From a virus: a stretch of 31,724 nucleotides of DNA. The stretch lies in IMG/VR virus record IMGVR_UViG_3300008738_000013, positions 1 to 31,724 of that record. One strand, written 5' to 3'. Made by a program: the position numbers and the translations under genes. The notes beneath the pieces are model-generated. The model saw nothing but the letters and a program-made list of their open reading frames with translations. It searched no databases and was not told the origin of the DNA. Positions 8,448-15,985 of the stretch are shown piece after piece (the stretch's first letter is position 1; each line of letters opens with the position of its first letter).

Positions 8448-8779
8448 ACCGCTGGTCTATCTGCCTCTTCAGGTGTTAGTGAATCCACATGGAGAAAATG
8501 AGAGCGGTTTCTACCTTTTAAGTTGTAGCCAATGCCACTCATGTGTTTCTTAGCAATTCTAAAAAGTCGTGTTGCATCCTTCCCTGAGACTTTTATATCA
8601 ACTGCCTTCCCCTTTGTATGTGGCCCTGACCCATCAATTTTCGATGCATATTTTGAAACCCTTCGGTTGTGAGAAGGGCATCTATATCCTGAACTTATTG
8701 ATTTTATTAAATCTTTTCCTGTTATTCTATACCATTCTGATCTTATCTTTTGGAACCTGTCTAAAAAGTCTTTATCCAT
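8432..8779 (-). CDS. M15-family peptidase, endolysin candidate (N-terminus probably longer)
   Basis: 115 aa from the only ATG (8779). Zinc-peptidase motifs: SISSGYRCPSHN, GPHTKGKAVDI (His54, Asp61) and HFLHVDS (His97). It should cut the peptide part of peptidoglycan. The in-frame sequence upstream of the ATG reads HPRFRCKCGCKTCK, which is the usual start of M15 lysins (F-x-C-x-CG-x-C). Before that comes RRKFIALAILAGVTVLPEPI, a good signal peptide. The real protein is therefore probably about 162 aa, but there is no ATG, GTG or TTG upstream in this frame after a TAATAA. See the entries for 8780-8920 and 8939-8989. Confidence 0.85.
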   Translation of the reverse strand: MDKDFLDRFQKIRSEWYRITGKDLIKSISSGYRCPSHNRRVSKYASKIDGSGPHTKGKAVDIKVSGKDATRLFRIAKKHMSGIGYNLKGRNRSHFLHVDSLTPEEADRPAVWSYR

Positions 8780-8920
8780 TTTACAGGTTTTACACCCACA
8801 CTTACACCTAAATCGTGGATGGTAATCAACTGGCCTCCATCTCAGTAAAGTTGCAGAGATAGGCTCAGGAAGTACAGTTACCCCTGCTAAAATAGCAAGA
8901 GCTATAAATTTTCTACGCAG
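8780..8920 (-). other. In-frame N-terminal extension of the M15 lysin with signal peptide, no canonical start
   Basis: These 47 codons continue the lysin frame upstream. They encode a positively charged n-region (RRK), a hydrophobic core (FIALAILAGVTVL), a plausible cleavage site (PEPISA), and the Cys-rich segment typical of M15 lysins. The first codon is CTG (8920-8918), preceded by ATT (8923-8921). Either could serve as a rare start. Two stop codons (TAATAA, 8941-8936) close the frame just upstream. Conservation of these protein features argues the stretch is translated; how is open. Confidence 0.6.
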
Positions 8921-8940
8921 AATAAGGATAAGACCTTATT
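8921..8940 (-). promoter_or_regulatory. Perfect 7-bp hairpin at stop codons, before lysin extension
   Basis: The inverted repeat AATAAGG / CCTTATT has a 6-base loop. On the transcript it begins within the TAATAA stops of the 16-codon leader ORF and ends on the ATT codon, directly before the CTG that could start the signal peptide. It could gate access of a ribosome to that start or pause re-initiation. It is too AT-rich to be a normal terminator, and no U-run follows. Confidence 0.5.
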
Positions 8941-8989
8941 AGCTCAGGTTACCCTTGTGAGTCTCCGTTACTAAATACTTTTGTGTCAT
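8939..8989 (-). CDS. 16-aa leader ORF upstream of the lysin
   Basis: MTQKYLVTETHKGNLS, ending TAA TAA. It has the best SD of the region (AAGGAGG, 4 bases before the ATG), right after the stop of the 73-aa gene. The frame is the same as the lysin downstream. It may be a true leader peptide that brings ribosomes to the lysin, or the remnant of an older N-terminus cut by the double stop. No similarity recognised. Confidence 0.5.
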   Translation of the reverse strand: MTQKYLVTETHKGNLS

Positions 8990-8998
8990 TTTTCCTCC

Positions 8999-9220
8999 TT
9001 ATTGTCCTGCTTCTTCTTTTATTTGCTCTTTTGTCGCTAAGGCCCAATCTACCCCTAGGCTACACTCACAGCTAGACCAGCGAGCAATTTCTCTGATCCC
9101 ACCATCTGGAATGAAAAGAACCATCTTGTTTTGATCCTCTTCGTACTTATGGCCCATTACTTTTAATTTATGCCAGAAGTATTTATATTTCCAACGGAAA
9201 TAATAAGTTTTATTATGCAT
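8999..9220 (-). CDS. Conserved small protein, paralogue of the 95-aa protein at 7787-8074
   Basis: 73 aa, function unknown. It is rich in aromatic residues at the start (TYYFRWKYKYFWHKL) and then follows the shared signature: KVMGHKYEEDQNKMVLF, DGGIREIARW, LGVDWA. It overlaps the upstream 200-aa gene by 8 bases. The start at 9220 is chosen because the alignment with the paralogue begins within a few residues of it. An AAAGG lies directly against this ATG, too close for a good SD, so coupling is likely. Confidence 0.78.
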   Translation of the reverse strand: MHNKTYYFRWKYKYFWHKLKVMGHKYEEDQNKMVLFIPDGGIREIARWSSCECSLGVDWALATKEQIKEEAGQ

Positions 9221-9815
9221 CCTTTACATTAGCAAATAAGGAAAGGGACTTGATATATAAATAACATTGTTTTACCAAGTTTGTATCATCCTTATTTATA
9301 GTGTCAACACCAAACCAAGTATCAAAATCTGTACTGGTAAAAGGTGCGCTACATTTAGTTACTGTACCTTTATCATGAGGAACATACCAATGTTGACCTG
9401 CCTTATCTTTGTAATACTCTTCAGTTGCACTTATCGGTTGCCATACCCATGTTGAAGAATTAGGCTCTGTTCCTACGGCGGCACCGTCATCATAATCGAA
9501 GTTCTTACCGCCATTTTCTGAACATGTTAATAGACATGCTGGGTCAGTATGTTTACTTGAAGAAAGGTATACAGGTATTGTTGCGGCATCTACATCGCCG
9601 TCAACTGCGGCTGGATCAGCATCCACAACAGCTTCAATGCTAGAAGGTGTGGGAGTATGTCCATCCACCATATACTCCTGTTTTGTTTCTTCTATTTCCT
9701 TAGAAGAATCTGCATAAACAGTTACAGAAAAATCTAATGTTTTCTCTGCTCTGTTTAGTCGGATGTTATCCACAACGCTGTAAGTGTCGGTTGCAATATA
9801 GTTTTTTATAGCCAT
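9213..9815 (-). CDS. Hypothetical protein, probably tail-associated
   Basis: 200 aa. The start MAIKNYIATDTYSVVDNIRL, then RAEKTLDFSVTVYADSSKEI, looks like a beta-rich structural domain. The middle is rich in Asp/Ala (VVDADPAAVDGDVDAATI) and the C-terminal half contains STWVWQPIS and GQHWYVPHDKG. No signal peptide or membrane segment. It lies between a collar-domain fibre and the lysis genes, with an SD-like AGAGA upstream of the ATG. A minor virion or fibre-associated protein is the best guess. Confidence 0.75.
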   Translation of the reverse strand: MAIKNYIATDTYSVVDNIRLNRAEKTLDFSVTVYADSSKEIEETKQEYMVDGHTPTPSSIEAVVDADPAAVDGDVDAATIPVYLSSSKHTDPACLLTCSENGGKNFDYDDGAAVGTEPNSSTWVWQPISATEEYYKDKAGQHWYVPHDKGTVTKCSAPFTSTDFDTWFGVDTINKDDTNLVKQCYLYIKSLSLFANVKDA

Positions 9816-9840
9816 TTTATCTCTTTCTCTTAGAAGTTAA

Positions 9841-10635
9841 TTATTGTACTCGTATCAAATATACCACATTTAAGTACTTTGGGGTAATAGTAACTGCACT
9901 CCCTGAACCTGTACTACCAATTGATATTCCGTGTGTGTGGGAATAACTGTGGGTGTGGCTCTGCATTGCGTGGGTGTGGTTAGCACTAAAGTTTCCTGTA
10001 TTTCCATGATGGTGAGCACCATTGTTTGCAACTAAAGTTCGTTGGTTACCCCATGAATATCCATTAATACCACTTCCACCGTAACCACCAAAACCAGTCG
10101 TGTTGTAGTTACCATGTTGGTGACCGCCTGTATTACTACCACTGTTATGGGTGTGGTTTGATGATACAGTGCCTGTAGTGTTATTACTAGGCCCACCTGA
10201 AGTTGATGAACTTTGTGAGGATGTACTTCCAGAGTGAGTGTGGGAAGGTAGTTGAGCTTCTGATATTGTTACCGTATCTGCACCACCTGTAGACCCTACG
10301 TTCCCATGTGTATGTCCTCGTAAAAATCTCCCATCATTTAATGTAGGAGCGTTACCACTTAAGGTAGCCGCACCCGGAATGCTTGCACCATCGCATAGTT
10401 GCCAACCACCTACTCCTACTGCACCTGTTGATGGAAGGGTATATGCTCCAGTTATTCCAGAGGCTACAGCAATTATAGTACCAAGTGGTGGCCCCTGTAA
10501 TATACCTCCGGCAGTTGAACCATCGTGGACACGAAGCTGGTCAGTATCTGTGTCTACAGATAATTCTCCAACCAACCCTGTAAAAGTAGCGTGTTGTGCA
10601 GTAGTTCCACGCCGTATTTGTAATTGTTTCGCCAT
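9841..10635 (-). CDS. Tail fibre / collar-domain protein with His-x-His motifs (copy 2)
   Basis: 264 aa. The N-terminal segment QLQIRRGTTAQHATFTGLVG with ELSVDTDTDQLRVHDGS is a domain often found at the start of phage fibres and collar proteins. The collar domain follows: GTIIAVASG, GGWQLCDGASIPG, and APTLNDGRFLRGHTHG. The C-terminal half is Gly/Ser-rich with repeated H-x-H pairs (LPSHTHSG, NHTHNSG, NHTHAMQSHTHSYSHTHG), expected to bind metal in a trimeric shaft. It ends TITPKYLNVVYLIRVQ, the usual collar-fibre end. It follows the giant repeat fibre and may form the distal receptor-binding tip. Confidence 0.88.
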   Translation of the reverse strand: MAKQLQIRRGTTAQHATFTGLVGELSVDTDTDQLRVHDGSTAGGILQGPPLGTIIAVASGITGAYTLPSTGAVGVGGWQLCDGASIPGAATLSGNAPTLNDGRFLRGHTHGNVGSTGGADTVTISEAQLPSHTHSGSTSSQSSSTSGGPSNNTTGTVSSNHTHNSGSNTGGHQHGNYNTTGFGGYGGSGINGYSWGNQRTLVANNGAHHHGNTGNFSANHTHAMQSHTHSYSHTHGISIGSTGSGSAVTITPKYLNVVYLIRVQ

Positions 10636-10644
10636 TTTTACTCC

Positions 10645-13600
10645 TTATGCTATACTCCCGAAATCTATGTTTAAGTTTGCGCCGCTAATTGTAGCAACAT
10701 TGGTAATATTATTGCCATCTGCATCAAGGGCACCGCCTAGTGTTGGACTAGTATCATCTGATACTTCTCCGATACCAGCGGCTATTGCCGCAAACGCAGA
10801 ACCTGTATGATATTTTAATACGTTATTAGTACTATCGTACCACAAATCACCTTCACTTGGTGATCCGGGTGCAGATGCGGCTATTGTATATTCAGCCGCA
10901 TAACGGTTTACATCTGCTATACTATTTGCGACTGTTGTAACATTTGCTGATACTCCTGCTACTGTAGTTATATTAGCACTTATCCCTGCCAATGTATTCA
11001 TATTAGTCACATTTTGGGATGTCCCTAGTGTATTCATATCAGATACACAATCCGCCGTACCCAATGTATTCATGTCGGTTACTACATCAGCAGTCCCTAA
11101 CGTATTCATATCTGCCACTACATCGGCAGTTGCTAATGTGTTCATATCAGCAACAACATCCGCAGTTCCCAGCGTATTCATATCAGCAACTATATCAGCC
11201 GTAGCTAATGTATTCATATCGGCAACTACATCTGAAGTAGCTAATACATTCATATCTGTTACAACATCCGCTGTTCCTAATATTGCCATATCCGCTACTA
11301 TATCTGAAGTAGCTAATATAGCCATATCTGCTACACAGGCAGTAGTCCCAAGTAAAGCCATATCTGCTACTGCATCGGCTGTTCCTAAGCGACCAATTTC
11401 AGTTGCTTTAGCGGCTACTGCTCCAATATCTGTTGCATCTGCGGCAACCGCAGTCACATCACTTGATATACCTGCTACCGTTGTAATATTTGATGAAATA
11501 CCTGCAAGGGTATTCATATTGGTTACATTGCTTGAGGTACCCAACGTATTCATGTCGCTAACTACATCGGCTGTACCCAAGGTATTCAGATCAGCTACTA
11601 CATCCGCTGTTCCTAAAGTATTTAAATCTGTTACAACATCTGCTGTTCCTAGGATAGCCATATCAGCAACACAATCAGTTGTACCTAAGATAGCCATGTC
11701 TGCCACACAAGCCGTTGTCCCTAATAACGCCATGTCCGCTACAATATCAGTAGTACCAAGTATTGCCATGTCTGCCACCGCATCAGCAGTACCAAGTCTA
11801 CCTATCTCTGTAGCTTTAGCGGCTACCGCCCCGATATCAGTAGCATCCCCTGCAACCGCAGTTACGTCACTTGCTATTCCAGCAACGGTTGTAACATTTG
11901 AACTTATTGCCCCTACAGCCGCTACATTCGCTATATTCCCAGCAACTGCGTTTATATTAGTTTCGTTATCAGCAACATCAGTTATATTGTTTCCTGTTGT
12001 TGAAATAACTGTCCCTGTAATAAGTCCTAAATCCTCTTTATATATTAATTCTCCTGCGACTATATCAATGTTTGCTTGATTAGCGGCATTGGGAGTTGTT
12101 ATATTCCATGCTCCTCCACCGTAGGCAAATAATTCATTTGATGTAGTATTCCAATATAAATCTCCTGTATCTAAACTAGATGAGGGTGCGGAGGATGCTA
12201 TTCGGTACCGTACTGCAAATGTATTAACATCTGTAATATTAGTCGATACTGTATTAATAGCTGTTTGTTCCGCTGTGGTTGGTTGTAGTTGTTTCCAGTT
12301 TCCTGCTGTTGCATCATAGACCTTCATTACATCGTCTGTAGTATTGAAGTACAACATTCCATCAGCTAGTGCCCCATTGTCATTGTCCGTTGCAGGGCCA
12401 TCCTTTGTGCCGTTGAAAGTACCATATATACCATAACCTGTAAAAGTAAGTGCTACGGCTGATCCTGCCGCATCCATATTATCTGATATAACTACTGTGG
12501 TACCGTTGATGGATAAAACATTAGGGGCTGGAGAGGTGGGAATTCCTGTTCCAGTTACAACTTGACCTACTTTTATATTAGTATTACTGACTACTGTAAT
12601 AGAGGATGAGTTCTTAGCCCAAGTACCGTTTGTGGTAGGGTTAGTGCCTTGAGTAGCACTATCTGACATTGCTCCAAGATACTTATCATCAAAAGCATCC
12701 ATATACTTTGCTACTGCATCTGCGGAAGCATTTGCCGCTGTCTCACTCGCCGCCGCCGCTGTAGCAGAAGCAGATGATTTTGCCGCATGATGTAAGGCTG
12801 AATACCCCGATCCACCGTCTACTACAGAGTCTTCTGCCTGTATTGCCCAATCCTTAGCTGAACCTGCCGCTACTGTTGTACCTAATGCCCACTCCTGTGC
12901 CGAATATCCTGCATTATCAACGGTAGCTCCTGTTCTTGTGGCCCAATCTTTAGATGATCCTTCTCCTGCATTTCCTCTACCTAGTATACCAACGGCCCAT
13001 TCCTTAGAGGACATATCGCCTGTACCTGCCCCACGAACATCTGCCGCTGTGTAGGTAGCCCAATCTTTAGCTGAACCTCCAGTTGAAGCTGTGGTTCCTA
13101 TTGCATATTCCTTTGAACTATAATCACCTGAACTGCTATCTACCTTACCTCCTGTAGTAGTGGCCCATTCCTTTGCCGCTCCTTTAGAAGCTGTTGTTGT
13201 GACTCCTGTTCCTCCAACAGCCCATGCTTTGGCAGAATGAAATGAGGTAGCCCCACTTACTCCTCCATCTGTCTTCTGTGCAAAATCCTTTGATGAACCG
13301 CCTGTACTACCCTGAGTTCCATGTGCATATTCCTTAGATGAATAGCTGGTACCATCTACTGTTCCACTTGCTTCAATAGCCCATTCCTTAGCGGCACCTT
13401 TAGCGGCTGTGTCAGTTACTCCTGTACCACCAATTGCCCATGCCTTAGCAGAGAAATCAGCAGTATCTACCGCTCCGTTTGTTGTAGTTGCCCACTCTTT
13501 AGCGGCACCCTTACCTGAAGATGTAGTTACACCTGTTCCACCTATAGCATATGCTTTGGCACTAAATTCTGAGGTATCTACAGCCGCACTCGTTTTTGTT

Positions 13601-14469
13601 GCCCATTCTTTAGACGCTCCTCTGGAGGCTGTAGCTGTTACCTCTGTACCACCTATTGCCCAAGCCTTTGCACTATAATCAACATCCGCATTATTAGCAT
13701 CATTAGTAACTGCATCCGTTGTAAGAGATGCCCAGTCTGTTGCTTTTGCCGCATAGTGTTTAGCACTATATACAGAGGTTCCGGGTACTACTGTATGCTT
13801 ACCTGTAGTTGACCATGTTTTTGCTGAACCATCTCCTTTATGTGTAGATGTACCAATAGCCCACTCTTTAGCAGAAGCATCTGTAGCTACTGTTGATGGA
13901 GTGGTTGCTAGTTGTGCCCAGTTTTTAGCTGAACCTCCTGCCGCTAAAACTGAACCCTGTGCATATTCTTTTGCAGAATACTCTGCCGTATCTACAAATC
14001 CTCCTGTAGTTGTCGCCCACTCCTTTGCGGCTCCTCGTGATGCTGTGGTTGTTACCTCAGTTCCGCCTATCGCCCATGCTTTTGCGCTATAGCCTACATC
14101 TGCATTATTCGCATCATTCCTTACAGCATCGGTAGTGAGCTTTGCCCAATCCTGCGCCATTGCCGATTGATGGAGCGCACTATATCCTGAATTACCTAAT
14201 GAATCCCCTATTAGTGCATACTTTGCCTTTGTTGCCCATTGAAATGCATCGTCTGCATTTATAAATAGTGACCAGAATTCTACGTTAAGAAGTGGTGTAT
14301 TAGAAGATGATGATGTGTGCTGTACATTTACAACGTACAGGTTCCCATCTGTAAAACGTACACAATCTCGTACTTGATAGACTTGCCCGGTTTGCCACAC
14401 TCCCTCATACGTTAAACCCGGTACACCAGCGGGGCCGGGGGTAGCTACTTTTACTCGATTTGTTGCCAT
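10645..14469 (-). CDS. Giant repeat-rich tail fibre protein
   Basis: 1274 aa. The first 75 residues (PGPAGVPGLTYEGVWQTGQV, then YQVRDCVRFTDGNLYVV) form a head domain common in fibres. Residues of roughly 95-560 are imperfect repeats with the motif YSAKEWAIGT / GGSAKDWA. A beta insert follows (TVVSNTNIKVGQVVTGTGIP). Two chains of exact 12-residue repeats (consensus LGTADVVADMNT), 8 and 11 units, are each introduced by a segment such as SSDVTAVAADATDIGAVAAK. The C-terminus, DDTSPTLGGALDADGNNIT, is typical of marine phage fibres. No enzymatic motif. The ATG overlaps the stop of the 195-aa tail gene (TAATG). Repeats on this scale suggest a long trimeric shaft. Confidence 0.88.
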   Translation of the reverse strand: MATNRVKVATPGPAGVPGLTYEGVWQTGQVYQVRDCVRFTDGNLYVVNVQHTSSSSNTPLLNVEFWSLFINADDAFQWATKAKYALIGDSLGNSGYSALHQSAMAQDWAKLTTDAVRNDANNADVGYSAKAWAIGGTEVTTTASRGAAKEWATTTGGFVDTAEYSAKEYAQGSVLAAGGSAKNWAQLATTPSTVATDASAKEWAIGTSTHKGDGSAKTWSTTGKHTVVPGTSVYSAKHYAAKATDWASLTTDAVTNDANNADVDYSAKAWAIGGTEVTATASRGASKEWATKTSAAVDTSEFSAKAYAIGGTGVTTSSGKGAAKEWATTTNGAVDTADFSAKAWAIGGTGVTDTAAKGAAKEWAIEASGTVDGTSYSSKEYAHGTQGSTGGSSKDFAQKTDGGVSGATSFHSAKAWAVGGTGVTTTASKGAAKEWATTTGGKVDSSSGDYSSKEYAIGTTASTGGSAKDWATYTAADVRGAGTGDMSSKEWAVGILGRGNAGEGSSKDWATRTGATVDNAGYSAQEWALGTTVAAGSAKDWAIQAEDSVVDGGSGYSALHHAAKSSASATAAAASETAANASADAVAKYMDAFDDKYLGAMSDSATQGTNPTTNGTWAKNSSSITVVSNTNIKVGQVVTGTGIPTSPAPNVLSINGTTVVISDNMDAAGSAVALTFTGYGIYGTFNGTKDGPATDNDNGALADGMLYFNTTDDVMKVYDATAGNWKQLQPTTAEQTAINTVSTNITDVNTFAVRYRIASSAPSSSLDTGDLYWNTTSNELFAYGGGAWNITTPNAANQANIDIVAGELIYKEDLGLITGTVISTTGNNITDVADNETNINAVAGNIANVAAVGAISSNVTTVAGIASDVTAVAGDATDIGAVAAKATEIGRLGTADAVADMAILGTTDIVADMALLGTTACVADMAILGTTDCVADMAILGTADVVTDLNTLGTADVVADLNTLGTADVVSDMNTLGTSSNVTNMNTLAGISSNITTVAGISSDVTAVAADATDIGAVAAKATEIGRLGTADAVADMALLGTTACVADMAILATSDIVADMAILGTADVVTDMNVLATSDVVADMNTLATADIVADMNTLGTADVVADMNTLATADVVADMNTLGTADVVTDMNTLGTADCVSDMNTLGTSQNVTNMNTLAGISANITTVAGVSANVTTVANSIADVNRYAAEYTIAASAPGSPSEGDLWYDSTNNVLKYHTGSAFAAIAAGIGEVSDDTSPTLGGALDADGNNITNVATISGANLNIDFGSIA
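10993..11388 (-). repeat. Tandem 36-bp repeat array, 11 units
   Basis: Exactly 396 bases, read as 11 units of 12 codons with consensus LGTADVVADMNT inside the giant fibre. Units vary at a few positions (LGT/LAT; DMNT/DMAI; first and last units most diverged). Confidence 0.9.
11509..11796 (-). repeat. Tandem 36-bp repeat array, 8 units
   Basis: 288 bases, 8 units of 12 codons of the same consensus as the 11-unit array. Both arrays are preceded by the same leader (DIGAVAAKATEIGR) and end in the same cap (VTNMNTLAG), so the whole block was duplicated and the unit number then diverged. Confidence 0.9.
12780..14230 (-). repeat. Long imperfect repeats (AKEWA/AKDWA type) in the giant fibre
   Basis: Over a dozen imperfect protein repeats with the motif YSAKAWAIGG or GAAKEWATTT and linkers of varied length. 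Boundaries are approximate. At the DNA level they are diverged but recognisable, for example repeated GCCCA(T/A)TCCTT-like words. Confidence 0.8.
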
Positions 14470-15056
14470 TAGTTAAGCTCTCTTACTAAGGTTACTTTCC
14501 CTCTTAAAACCTTTTGATTTGTTGTTGCTTGGGATATTTCTAGGTCATAAAAAGCGTTACTAAAGTCATATGCCCCTGTAGTTCCATGTCCAATATCCAC
14601 GGATATGTTTGGTTGTATCTCATAAAAATTGACTGAAGTATCTGTAATTGTATCTCCTGCTACTGCATCATAAGTAAAGGTTGCCGCCGTTGGAATAGAT
14701 ACTACTTCAAAAACGCCATTATATTCATCTGGAGCGGCACCCGAAATATTTATTTCATCACCTATACCAAAGCCATGTTCACCCGAACCTATCGTTACTG
14801 TTACTACTGTTTTACTTGAATCTATTGAAATTGTCCCTGCTACTGAAGCCCCTATACCATTAGTTAGTGTAATCTCACCAGAAGCATTAGTTAAACTATC
14901 AATTGGGTCAGCATCAAGATATGACTCTTTAATATTCATCTTTGCAGTATAACCTGAAGACAGGTCAAAAACCAGACCTGCGGAATCAGCATAAGTTACT
15001 GCTAATGCAAAATCAGCACCTTGTTCTATTTCAATATTGTATACTCCTGCACTCAT
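14469..15056 (-). CDS. Tail/baseplate-like structural protein with FCCH-like insert
   Basis: 195 aa. The opening (NIEIEQGADFALAVTYADSA, then FDLSSGYTAKMNIKES) and the end (YDLEISQATTNQKVLRGKVT) form a split beta domain seen in phage tail genes just before fibres. Between them, at about residues 70-150, is an inserted FCCH-type beta domain: VTIGSGEHGFGIGDEINISG, then EYNGVFEVVSIPTAATFTYD. The same insert occurs in the adaptor at 16649-17671. Likely joins the fibre to the tail. Confidence 0.8.
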   Translation of the reverse strand: MSAGVYNIEIEQGADFALAVTYADSAGLVFDLSSGYTAKMNIKESYLDADPIDSLTNASGEITLTNGIGASVAGTISIDSSKTVVTVTIGSGEHGFGIGDEINISGAAPDEYNGVFEVVSIPTAATFTYDAVAGDTITDTSVNFYEIQPNISVDIGHGTTGAYDFSNAFYDLEISQATTNQKVLRGKVTLVRELN

Positions 15057-15065
15057 TTTCTTCTA

Positions 15066-15605
15066 TTACGGACTACTTGTTAGCCAACCACCATACAAAC
15101 CTTCGTATGCTTTTTTAGCTTCTGCTACCCCCTTCTTACCAATTTTAGCTTCAAACTCCTTATCTCTCTTTGCCCTCTTTACCATACCACTTATTTTTTC
15201 TTTAACTTTTTCTTTTTTTATTCTCTCCTGTGCTTTTGCATCTTTCTTTGCTTGCCGCTGTAACAATTTTTGTCTAGGAACTGGTGACCCCATACCCGGC
15301 CCCCATCCAGAAGGTGGTGTTAAATCCCCTCTTGGTATTTTACGCCTTGCATTACCAGCAAGGTTTGCTCCTGATTTTCTTGACTGTAGTTTAGCACTAC
15401 GTCCACCCATTTCTTCTACTCCAGAAGCTGTTGAATCTGCCTTACCAGTTTTGTTTACATTGGTCTTGGCTTTCTTGGAAGGTGCTTTTGGCTTGCTCCT
15501 GCCACCGCCTCGGCCTCCTCCGCCTCCAAATTTAAGTAAATTCTCATCAAAGCCACCTCTTTCAGGGGCACCACCTTTTATCCACTTTCTTTTACCTAAT
15601 TTCAT
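15066..15605 (-). CDS. Basic disordered protein with LYGxWL C-terminal motif
   Basis: 179 aa, very rich in Lys, Arg, Gly and Pro; mostly disordered by appearance (GGGGGRGGGRSKPKAPSKKA), then a charged helix. It ends AYEGLYGGWLTSSP. The motif Y-x-x-LYG-x-WL is shared with the 181-aa basic protein two genes upstream. It overlaps its upstream neighbour by 4 bases. Such a charge pattern suits a DNA-binding or capsid-internal protein; a function cannot be read from the sequence. Confidence 0.78.
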   Translation of the reverse strand: MKLGKRKWIKGGAPERGGFDENLLKFGGGGGRGGGRSKPKAPSKKAKTNVNKTGKADSTASGVEEMGGRSAKLQSRKSGANLAGNARRKIPRGDLTPPSGWGPGMGSPVPRQKLLQRQAKKDAKAQERIKKEKVKEKISGMVKRAKRDKEFEAKIGKKGVAEAKKAYEGLYGGWLTSSP

Positions 15606-15985
15606 AATCCTCTCTTTTCTAAAAAGCCAATTCTACTTTTTTCTCGTCTACCCCGATTCTTAGACTGTGGTTCAAACCCTTTTATTTTGCCTCCTTTATG
15701 AGATGCATCTAATCCATCCCTATTGCCGTATGTGCCCTTCTTGCGGTTGTACTTGTTTAGCTTTGCCCTGTAACCGCTCTTATGTTTCTGAAACTTTTTA
15801 TACTCGTCCTTGTAATCACGTTTTGCCATTGTTGGTTTATATTCCCTAGACCTTTTCTCTGCCCATTTATTTGCTTCTTCTTCTGTATCAAAGACCTTGA
15901 GAGACTTACCTTTATTCTTTCCTACAGTAGGTCTGACATGATATCTGCCATCGAATTCTACAGTCTCCGTTACTTCATGGGCCAT
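15602..15985 (-). CDS. Basic protein, degenerate HNH-like segment
   Basis: 127 aa. The first part (YHVRPTVGKNKGKSLKVFDT, then EEEANKWAEKRS) looks like a small alpha-beta unit. The second half (AKRDYKDEYKKFQKHKSGYR, then GNRDGLDASHKGGKIKG and SKNRGRREKSR) matches a common type of small phage protein with a weak HNH-like layout (D-G-x-D-A-x-HK...SKNR). The full set of HNH catalytic residues is not evident. It ends GFLEKRGL, close to the end of the upstream 39-aa peptide (GFLGSRGLY). It starts within the TAATG at the end of that gene. Confidence 0.78.
   Translation of the reverse strand: MAHEVTETVEFDGRYHVRPTVGKNKGKSLKVFDTEEEANKWAEKRSREYKPTMAKRDYKDEYKKFQKHKSGYRAKLNKYNRKKGTYGNRDGLDASHKGGKIKGFEPQSKNRGRREKSRIGFLEKRGL

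Noticed and set aside
11072-12079. Plus-strand open frame of 335 codons
   Set aside because: It lies antisense to the fibre repeats; the repeat structure keeps the opposite frame open. Low-complexity translation, no SD, wrong strand for the module.
15037-15663. Plus-strand 208-codon frame across basic protein genes
   Set aside because: Shadow of the Lys/Gly-rich minus-strand genes; Phe/Pro/Leu-rich translation without SD.
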